Source: Hyphomicrobiales bacterium
Lineage (GTDB): Bacteria; Pseudomonadota; Alphaproteobacteria; Rhizobiales; Xanthobacteraceae
Direction: 5' to 3'
Assembly (NCBI GenBank): GCA_019243195.1
Contig: JAFAUQ010000233.1
Location: 1 to 32,015 of the forward strand
DNA: 32,015 nucleotides
The position numbers were made by a program, and so were the translations under genes. Under the pieces are notes generated by a model. The model had not been told where the DNA came from. It worked only from the letters and a program-made list of their open reading frames with translations, and made no database searches. Within the stretch, counting starts at the first letter, position 1; each line of letters opens with the position of its first letter. Shown here piece after piece: positions 6,550 to 14,400 of this stretch.

Positions 6550-8436
6550 CTAATTCGCCTGAGGCGCGGCTGTGCCGGTTGCTGCGAGGGCCGCTGCGAT
6601 CGGCAGCGTGAATTGAAAAGCTGCACCGCTCGGCATGTTTGCCGCAGCCCACAATCGCCCGCCATGCGCCTCGATGATCGAGCGACAAATCGACAGCCCC
6701 ATCCCAAGCCCGCTCGATTTCGTCGTGTAGAAGGCGTCAAAGACTTGTTCGATAGCGGATTCAGAGAACCCCGGACCGGAATCTTTTACCGCAACGACTA
6801 CGTGATCCGCTTCAATCCCGGTGCTGATCAGCAATTCTCGACGGCCTTCCTTCATCTGGCTCATTGCTTCGACGGCGTTGATAATCAGGTTCAGCATAAC
6901 CTGTTGAAGCTGTACCCGATCGCCTGGAATCGCCGGCAAGCCTTCCGCCAGCTGGGTCCGAAGTCGAATGCCGTTCTTCAAAATTTCATTGCGTGTCAGT
7001 CCTATCACTTCCAAAATCGCTTCATTGATATCCAATTCTTCCGTCTGCGCAGGTGCCTTTCTGACCAATTCACGAATTCGTCCGATGATGTCGGCGGCGC
7101 GACTACCATCCTTGACAAGGCGGTCGATCGCCTGCCTCGCCCCCGCGACATTTGGCGGCTGGTGAGCAAGCCTGCGCTGAGCGGTCGCGGCGTTGATAAT
7201 CACGCCGGCGATGGGCTGGTTGACCTCGTGGGCAATAGACACCGTGAGTTGCCCCATTATTGCGACGCGGCTGGCGTGTGCCAGCTCCAACTGCACTTCC
7301 CGGTAACGCTTCTCGCTTTCCCGCGCCGATTCCTCGGCGCGCTTGCGGTCAGTCAGGTCGAGCACGAAGGCAACGCCCTGGTCTTCGGATCCGTCGAAAA
7401 TGGCGGAACCAACCAGCACAGGTACCCGAGTTCCATCTTTCTTGAAGAACTCTTTCTCGAACGGTTGTACGGTTCCGGTCGTCTTCAGCGCTTCCAAGGC
7501 CTGTTCGTCGCGCTCCCGCCATTCGGGCGGCGTGAGATCCGTCCAGCGCACGCGACTACGGCGCAGGTCCTCGCGACGATATCCCACCATCTGGAGAAAG
7601 GCCTCATTGGCCTCAAGAACGACGCCTTCGAAATTCCAGATAAAGACGCCCATGATGTTGGCATCGACCAAGCGACGGATCCTCGCTTCACGTTCTTTTA
7701 GATCGGCGTAGAGACGGGTATTCTCTAAGTCGGCATTCATGCTGGTGGCGGCGGTCGGATCGTCGGCGGTCACCGCGCCTTGACGGAGCACCACGATCCG
7801 GTCACAGACCGCGAATACATCCGACAATCGATGACTGATGAGAATCACCGCGATGCCCCGGCTCTTGAGATTGCGGATCAGATCCAGGACATGCTCGATC
7901 TCACGCACCGCCAGCGCGGCGGTCGGCTCGTCCATGATGACGAGCCTGGGATTGAAGGTCAGCGCTCGGGCGATCGCTACCGATTGCTGCTGACCGCGGG
8001 AAAGCTGCCCTGCCGCCTGCCTGACCGATTTCACCCGCGCGCCGAGCTTCTCGATCATCTTGCCCGCTTCAATCTCCATGCGTTTGTAGTCGATGAAGTC
8101 GACTCCAAGCACATTGCGAGTGATCTCGCGGCCGAGGAAGATGTTGCTCGCGACATCGCGCATCTCGGCGAGCGCGAGGTCCTGATAGATCATTTCGATG
8201 CCGAGATCGCGGATGGCGTGCGGATCCTTGTCGGCGAGCGACGCTCCGTCGAAGTGGATTTCACCGCCGTCGGGACGATAGACGCCAGTGATCGTCTTCA
8301 TCAACGTCGACTTGCCGGCGCCGTTGTCACCGACAAGACCGACCACCGATCCGGCGTCGACGGAGAAGGAGACGCCGCGCAGCACTTCGACAGTCCCGAA
8401 ATTCTTGCGGACGTCGGCGAGTTCGAGCAGGCTCAT
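6550..8436 (-). CDS. ABC ATPase fused to PAS-HisKA-HATPase histidine kinase
   Basis: One open frame of 628 residues. Residues 1-~233 are a CUT2 sugar-importer ATPase: Walker A GDNGAGKST (36-44), Q-loop Q85, signature LSRGQQQ (145-151), Walker B VIMDEP with D169/E170 and switch H202. The usual C-terminal tail of single-domain ATPases is replaced after ...PTAATSM by NADLENTRLYADLKERE, a linker known from large Bradyrhizobium-type sensor kinases. Then come a PAS domain (~252-368, with PAC), HisKA with H403 (SIAHEVNQP), the N-box N520, DSGPGF (552-557) and GLGMGLS. The start ATG at 8436 overlaps the permease stop (ATGA). A longer in-frame extension upstream reads only the permease gene out of frame. 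The ATG at 7740, at the junction, has no ribosome site, so a separate kinase start is unlikely. The kinase half looks less GC-rich than the ATPase half. Confidence 0.9.
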   Translation of the reverse strand: MSLLELADVRKNFGTVEVLRGVSFSVDAGSVVGLVGDNGAGKSTLMKTITGVYRPDGGEIHFDGASLADKDPHAIRDLGIEMIYQDLALAEMRDVASNIFLGREITRNVLGVDFIDYKRMEIEAGKMIEKLGARVKSVRQAAGQLSRGQQQSVAIARALTFNPRLVIMDEPTAALAVREIEHVLDLIRNLKSRGIAVILISHRLSDVFAVCDRIVVLRQGAVTADDPTAATSMNADLENTRLYADLKEREARIRRLVDANIMGVFIWNFEGVVLEANEAFLQMVGYRREDLRRSRVRWTDLTPPEWRERDEQALEALKTTGTVQPFEKEFFKKDGTRVPVLVGSAIFDGSEDQGVAFVLDLTDRKRAEESARESEKRYREVQLELAHASRVAIMGQLTVSIAHEVNQPIAGVIINAATAQRRLAHQPPNVAGARQAIDRLVKDGSRAADIIGRIRELVRKAPAQTEELDINEAILEVIGLTRNEILKNGIRLRTQLAEGLPAIPGDRVQLQQVMLNLIINAVEAMSQMKEGRRELLISTGIEADHVVVAVKDSGPGFSESAIEQVFDAFYTTKSSGLGMGLSICRSIIEAHGGRLWAAANMPSGAAFQFTLPIAAALAATGTAAPQAN

Positions 8437-9464
8437 CGGCGCCGTCCTTCGCTGCGGTTGAGACGGTTGAGCCAGACCGCAAAAACGAGCACGGCGCCGA
8501 TGGCGATCTGCTGATAGTACGACGATACGCCTATCAGATTGAGGCCGTTCTGCAGCACGCCCATGATCAGCGCGCCGATGACGGTCCCAAGGATGCTGCC
8601 GCGCCCGCCGAATAGATTGGTGCCGCCGACGATGGTCGCGGTGACCGCAGTTAGTTCGTAGCTGCTGCCGGCGGTCGGATCGCCCGCATTGACGCGGGCC
8701 GCGAAAATCAGCCCCGCAAATCCCGCAAGTCCACCGGACAGTGCATAGATCAGCACCTTCATTCGTTCGACCCGCACGCCCATGGCGCGGGCCGCGCCTT
8801 CGTTGTCGCCGATCACCTGCGCGTAAAGCCCAAACCGGGTATGTATGAGTACGACATGCGCGATAAGCGCAGTCGCAAGAAGAAGGATGACAGGCGCCGG
8901 AATACCCCAAGGCCGGCCTTGGCCGAGATAGACGATCGGGTCGGGCAAGCCATAGACCGGCACGCCCTTGGTGAGGACCAGCGCGACGCCGCGCGCGACG
9001 CCTAGCATTCCGAGCGTGACGATGAAGGCCGGGATGGCGGCTCTGGCGATGAGAGAGCCATTGACCGCGCCTGCGAGGGCGCCGGCGATAACGCAGGCGA
9101 GAATGCCGACGGGCCAAGGCGCGTCGAGATTGTTGACGGCGAGGCAGCCGACGACGCCGGAGAAGGCCATGAGCGAGCCGACTGAAAGATCAATGCCGGC
9201 CGACGAGATGACGAAGGTCATGCCGATCGCGATGACGCCGAGCGTCGATGTCGCGAGCAGGATATTGAGGGCGTTGGAGACGGTCAGGAAGTACGGCCAG
9301 GCGGCGACCGTCATTACCGCGGTCATCACCGCGAGCGCCAACAGGGACTCGATGCGGAAGGCTGTCGCGCTCGTCAGGCGGACACGCCAGCGCGTCGCGG
9401 CGCTTGGCGCGGCTGTCATGACGGCAGGGCCGAACGGTTCCTTGGGAATTGACAAGATAGGCAC
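8433..9464 (-). CDS. CUT2 sugar ABC transporter permease (RbsC-like)
   Basis: A 343-residue inner-membrane permease of the BPD_transp_2 family (RbsC/AlsC/FrcC type). Numerous hydrophobic segments begin near residue 40. Family landmarks are IGMTFVISSAGIDLSVGS in the first third and the cytoplasmic coupling region AVTATIVGGTNLFGGRGS before the last helices. The start is GTG at 9464 with GAGGA five bases upstream; an internal Met at residue 16 is a weaker option. It follows the binding-protein gene by 59 bp and overlaps the ATPase-kinase start by 4 bp, so the permease and the fusion protein are translationally coupled. No second permease gene is present, as is normal for CUT2 homodimers. Confidence 0.93.
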   Translation of the reverse strand: MPILSIPKEPFGPAVMTAAPSAATRWRVRLTSATAFRIESLLALAVMTAVMTVAAWPYFLTVSNALNILLATSTLGVIAIGMTFVISSAGIDLSVGSLMAFSGVVGCLAVNNLDAPWPVGILACVIAGALAGAVNGSLIARAAIPAFIVTLGMLGVARGVALVLTKGVPVYGLPDPIVYLGQGRPWGIPAPVILLLATALIAHVVLIHTRFGLYAQVIGDNEGAARAMGVRVERMKVLIYALSGGLAGFAGLIFAARVNAGDPTAGSSYELTAVTATIVGGTNLFGGRGSILGTVIGALIMGVLQNGLNLIGVSSYYQQIAIGAVLVFAVWLNRLNRSEGRRR

Positions 9465-9523
9465 CGGCTTCCTCTCACACGAGGTCTCTCCCGCAAGCGA
9501 GGCCCCGCCGCGTAAAGACCGTC

Positions 9524-10501
9524 CTACTTCACATATGCCAGCAGCGGGTCCTTCTTGGCCTCGAGCACGGCCTTGGTGAGGACGAGCGTCGGAACGTAAA
9601 TGTTCTCGTCGACCTTGCCGCCCGCCAGGACCTTCTGGGCGTTCGCGACCGCCTCCTTGCCGACGAGATAGGGAAGCTGCGCGACGGAAGCGTTGAGCCT
9701 TCCTGCGAGAACCGACTTGACCGCATCGCTGTTGCCGTCGACGCCGACAACGATCAGCTTGTCCTTGCCCGCGGACCGCGCGGCCTCGACGGCGCCCAGC
9801 GCCATACCGTCATTGGCGCAGAAGATCGCGACGAGATCGGGATTGCGCTGCAACGTCTCGTTGGCAATGTTCGCCGCTTTCTGGCGATCCCAGTCGCCGG
9901 GCAAAGATGCAACGATGGTGAGGCTTGGCGCGACCTTCTTCAATTCATTGGCGAATCCGCGGGCGCGCTTTTGTCCGGTGATGTTACCCGAGAGGCCTTC
10001 GATCACCAGCACCGCGCCTTTGGCGTCCTTGCCGAGCGTTTCAGCGACATAGTCCGCGCCTTTCGCGCCGGCCGCCTCATTCTCGGAGCCGATGTGGAAG
10101 GCGACCTCGACGCCCGCCTTCTTGGTGATCTCCGGATCGAGATTGCCGTCGAGATCAATAACCGGAATCTTCAATTCGTTCGCGTGGTTGAGGCAGGGCA
10201 AAAGGATCGTCGAATTGATCGCTGCGGTGATCATCACCACCGGCTTTTTCTCGAGCATCGTGTTGCAGGCGTTGAGCTGCGGCTCGGCGGCCTGGTCTGA
10301 TTCGGCGGCTAACGTGAAATATTCCACGTCCGCCTCCTTGGCCGCAGCGCGCACGCCTTGCTCCACCGCGCCCCAGTAGGGGTTCGACAGCGTCTTCATC
10401 AGCACGCCATAGACCGGTTTGTCGGCGGCCAAGGCGCAGCTGGACCCGAGCGCCGCCGCGAGGACGGCAAAGGACGCAGAGGCGGTGATTATTCTGACCA
10501 T
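9524..10501 (-). CDS. Periplasmic sugar-binding protein (allose/ribose type)
   Basis: A 325-residue periplasmic-binding protein (Peripla_BP_4). The signal peptide covers residues 1-25 (ending CALA, then ADKPVYG). Motifs resemble D-allose-binding protein AlsB: KTLSNPYWG near residue 36, GDWDRQKA in the middle, IFCANDGMALG and VVGVDGNSDA. This predicts capture of a monosaccharide such as allose, ribose or a related polyol, delivered to the permease encoded next. The exact sugar cannot be read from sequence. The ATG at 10501 has only a weak ribosome site. It sits 55 bp downstream of the FixJ-type regulator, so regulator and transporter probably share a transcript. Confidence 0.92.
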   Translation of the reverse strand: MVRIITASASFAVLAAALGSSCALAADKPVYGVLMKTLSNPYWGAVEQGVRAAAKEADVEYFTLAAESDQAAEPQLNACNTMLEKKPVVMITAAINSTILLPCLNHANELKIPVIDLDGNLDPEITKKAGVEVAFHIGSENEAAGAKGADYVAETLGKDAKGAVLVIEGLSGNITGQKRARGFANELKKVAPSLTIVASLPGDWDRQKAANIANETLQRNPDLVAIFCANDGMALGAVEAARSAGKDKLIVVGVDGNSDAVKSVLAGRLNASVAQLPYLVGKEAVANAQKVLAGGKVDENIYVPTLVLTKAVLEAKKDPLLAYVK

Positions 10502-10556
10502 TGCGATTATGTGTCACGCCCCGCGCGGAAGAGTTCAGACCTTCGTATGAGGTCCG

Positions 10557-11210
10557 CTACGCGGAAGCGCACAGCGCGAGCGCGTCCGCCATGCGCACGA
10601 GGTCCGCGAAAGTGCGCGCCGCCATCTTCTGCATCACCGCGCCGCGATAGGTCTTCACGGTGATCTCGCTCAGGCCGAGATCGAAGGCGACCTGCTTGTT
10701 CATCTTTCCGGCGGTGACCAGCGCCATCACCTGTTGTTCCCGCGGCGACAGGTTGGCGTAGCGATCGCGAATATCGGCGGCGGCGCTGTCGGCCGCTCGC
10801 CGCTCGCGGTCGCGTTCGATCGCCGCGGTGACCGCGTCGATCATGTCCTGGTCGCGAAACGGCTTCGGCAGGAAGTCGACGGCGCCGGCCTTCATGGCGC
10901 GGACCGACATCGGGACATCGCTATGGCCGGTCATCAGGACGATGGGGAGATGAACCCCCAACGCGTTGCATCGCGCTTGAAAATCGAGCCCGCTGATGCC
11001 GGGCAGGCGCACATCGAGGACGATACAGCCGGGCGCGTCATGGGGACCGGTATCGAGGAATTCCTGCACCGATGCGTAGCTTCGCACGTCGAGCCCGACG
11101 CACGGAAGGAGCAGGCCGAGCGAATCGCGCAACGAAACATCGTCATCGATTACATGGACGATGGCCTGATCGTTCGGCACCGTTTCTTGAACGCGAGCCA
11201 GTGCGGGCAT
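10557..11210 (-). CDS. FixJ-family response regulator heading the sugar operon
   Basis: About 217 residues. Receiver domain (~15-130) with D22-D24, phospho-acceptor D66 in IVLDVRLPG, T94 and K116 (LPKPF). The C-terminal LuxR-type HTH (~152-205) contains LSPREQQVMALVTAGKMNKQVA and SEITVKTYRGAVMQKM. The ATG at 11210 is chosen: GGGAG lies 7 bases upstream, while for the ATG at 11216 it would be 1 base away. It is the first gene of the minus-strand sugar-transport operon, and the only histidine kinase encoded in that operon is the one fused to the ATPase, which makes the pair likely partners (inference). It is paralogous to the regulator at 16239-16865, so cross-talk with the divergent kinase is the main alternative. 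Confidence 0.93.
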   Translation of the reverse strand: MPALARVQETVPNDQAIVHVIDDDVSLRDSLGLLLPCVGLDVRSYASVQEFLDTGPHDAPGCIVLDVRLPGISGLDFQARCNALGVHLPIVLMTGHSDVPMSVRAMKAGAVDFLPKPFRDQDMIDAVTAAIERDRERRAADSAAADIRDRYANLSPREQQVMALVTAGKMNKQVAFDLGLSEITVKTYRGAVMQKMAARTFADLVRMADALALCASA

Positions 11211-11301
11211 AGTCATTCTCCCGTGGTAGGGGAAAGTGCACGACGGAGAAACAACGATGCGGATCGCATCCCAACGGGGAGGCGAATGCTATTGCACGAA
11301 C

Positions 11302-11324
11302 GTATCGGCGATACCTTGGTATCG
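11302..11324. promoter_or_regulatory. Alternating half-sites in the divergent promoter region
   Basis: The sequence contains GTATCG (11302-11307), CGATAC (11309-11314) and GTATCG (11319-11324), giving two overlapping inverted repeats (GTATCG-G-CGATAC and CGATACC-TT-GGTATCG). It lies near the middle of the 215-bp gap between the FixJ regulator (minus) and the multi-PAS kinase (plus), about 100 bp from each start. This is a good position for an operator that controls both directions. A FixJ/NarL-type regulator encoded alongside is the obvious candidate binder, by inference only. Confidence 0.4.
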
Positions 11325-11425
11325 GCCGGTGCCAGGTTGCAGGGTACTGTCGTTGAGCGGGGGCAACCCAACACCAAAGTGTCATCGCCTTTCGTCTAGT
11401 AGTGACGCATGGTTAGACAACCTCG

Positions 11426-14400
11426 ATGATTACAAACGACCGGGCAATGGAGAGCGAACTGGAGCGCGTCGTCGATGTGCTCCCCGGATTGGTGTGGACG
11501 GCGTTGCCCGACGGGCAGATCGACTTTTTGAGTCGACGCTGGTCCGACTACACCGGGCTTGGGACCGGCGAGTCCCTCGGCCACGGCTGGCAGGCTGCCG
11601 TGCATCCGCAGGATTTGCCCCGGCTGCTCGCCGGCTGGCGGGGCGATTCCCGGACGAGCGAGCCCGTTGAAGCGCAAGTGCGCCTGCGCCGGCGTGACGG
11701 CAAATATCGCTGGTTCCTGTTTCGCGCTCAGCCCTCGGCGGATGCATCCGGGCGGATCGTCAAGTGGTCCGGGTTGGGCAGCGACATCGACGACCGCATC
11801 CAAGCCGAGCAAGCGTTGCGCGCGAGCGAGCGCCGCTTTCGCTTGATCGTCGATGGCCTTCCCGTCCTTCTCTCCACCGCGACCCCGGACGGCGAACTGG
11901 ACCAAGCCAATCGCCACTACCTGGAGTACTTCGGCGCGACGCTGGAGGAGCTGAAGGCGCGGGAAGCGGTGCACGCTTTGCATCCGGACGACCGGGAACG
12001 CGTGCTCCCCATCCGCAGAGCGGCGATCGAAGCCGGCCGCCCCTACGAAATCGAGTGCCGGCGCCGGCGGGCCGACGGGGTCTACCGCTGGTTCCACCTG
12101 CGCGCCTTCCCCTTGCGCGATGCGGAAGGGAACGTCGCCCTGTGGTACCGGCTGCAAATCGATATTGAGGATCAGAAGAGAGCGGAAGCCCTGCTCACGG
12201 GCGAGAAGCGGCTCTTGGAGATGGTCGCGAACGGTCATCCCATGCCGGACATCCTGGAGGCTCTCTGCCGGTTTGTCGAAAGCATGGTGAGCGGTTGTTA
12301 CTGCAGCATCGTGCTGGTCGACCCGAGCGGCACGAAACTCCAGGAAACGATCGCACCCAGCCTTGCCGCGGAATTCAATGACGCTGTGCGCGGCTGGCCG
12401 ATCGACCGTCTGGGGGGCCCGTGCCAAACGGTCGCGCGAGACAACGTCCAGGTGATCATGTCGGACGTTGCGTCCGACGACCGCTGGCGCAATTCATGGC
12501 GCGGGCTCGCGCAGAAGCATGGTCTGCGCTCCTGCTGGTCGACGCCGATCGTATCGCAGGCCGGAAAAGTGCTCGGAACGTTCGCGCTCTATTGGAGCGA
12601 ACCCGGGAACCCGAATGCCCTGCAGCTCGAGCTGATCGAGCAATTCACGAATATCGCGAGCATCGCCATCGAACGCGCACAGCGTGATGCCGCGCTGCGC
12701 CGCAGCGAGGCGCGCTTGGCGGAGGCAGAACGCGAGCTCCAGCGGACGATCGACGCGCTTCCCATCCTGGTCGCGACGTACCGGCCGGACGGTTCGCGCA
12801 TTTTCGTCAATCGGACTTGGCAGGACTACACCGGGCTTCCCTTCGATGTTGCCATCGACAGTGAGCGGACCACCATCGTTCACCCGGAGGACGGGGCGCG
12901 CATCGCGCAGGAATGGGAGAAGTCGCTCGCGGCGGGTGTGCCGTTCGAGGCCGAGATGCGGCTGCGCCGGGCCGACGGGGAGTATCGTTGGCACGCGGTC
13001 CGCCGCGTGCCCGCGCGTGATGAATCGGGGGCCATCGCGCGCTGGTACAGCGTCGGCGCCGATATCGAGGAGCGCAGGCGCGCCGAGCAGGCGCTGCGGC
13101 AGAGCGAGGCTCGGCTGTCCGAGGCCGAACGCCAGTTGCGCGTCACCTTGGACACCATCCCGGTGATGGTCTGGCGGGGCGCGGCCAACGGTTACGTTCA
13201 GCAGCTCAACCAACGCTGGTTCGAATACACCGGCACGACGCCCGAGCAGATGCGCGGCCGGCGCTGGAAACAATGCGTTCATCCCGACGACCTTGAACGG
13301 CATGTTCAGACCGGGACGGATTACGTCGCCGCCGGAATGCCGATCGATTCGGAGGCGCGCCTGCGCCGGTTTGACGGCGAGTATCGCCGGTTCCTGTTTC
13401 GGCCGGCAGCGGCGCGCGATGAAAACGGCGACATCGTCGGATGGTATGGAACCATCATCGACATCGAGGACCGCAAGCGCGCCGAGGAGAAGGTCGTCGA
13501 AGCCGAGCGCGAGTTGCAGCGGACGATCGACCACATCCCGGTGCTGGTCGCGACCTATCGCCCCGACGGCTCGCGCCTTTACGTCAACCAGCGGGTGCGC
13601 GAGTCCACCGATCGCAGCGCCGCGGGGGACTCCCAAACACCCCCAGTATCGATTCATCCGGACGACGCCGAGCTCGCCGAGGGTAAATGGCGCGCATGCG
13701 TCGCCAGCGGCGAACCATTCGAAGTCGAGCATCGCATACGCATGGGCGACGGCACGTATCGCTGGCATCTGACCCGCCGGGTGCCGTTGCGCGACGACAC
13801 CGGCAAGATCATCCGCTGGTACGGCGTCGGCTACGACATCGAGGACCGCAAGCGCGCGGAGGAGCAGCTGCGGCGCAGCGAGGCGCTTCTTGCCAAAGCT
13901 CAGCGTCTCAGCCTGACGGGCAGCTTCTCGTTCCATCCGGCGACGAACGACGCGATGTGGTCCGAGGAAGTTTATCGCATTTACGAGGTTGAGCCCGGAA
14001 CGCGCGCGACGCTCGCGATGATCCGCTCGCGATATCATCCGGAAGACCTGCATTTGCTTGAGGAGCAGATCGCGAAAATGCGCAGCGGCGCTACCGACCT
14101 CGATTACGAGCATCGCCTGCTGATGCCGGACGGATCGATCAAACACGTTCACATGGTTGCGCAGGGTCACCGAGGCGAGGGCGGCAGCTCGATCGAGTAT
14201 ATCGGCGCGGTTCAGGATGTTACGCAGCGTCGTGTCGCCGAGGAGGGACTGCGGCGCAGCGAGGCTTTTCTTGCGAAAGCCCAGCGGCTCAGTCTGACTG
14301 GCAGCTTCTCCTTTTATTCGGCGACGGGGGAATTTACGTGGTCCGACGAACTCTATCGCATCTTCGAGTTCGAACAGGGCACTCCCATAAGTCTCGAATT

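Noticed and set aside
8437-9117. N-terminal extension of the ATPase-kinase frame
   Set aside because: This part reads the permease gene in another frame and is Arg-rich nonsense; the ATG at 8436 overlaps the permease stop as expected for coupled genes.
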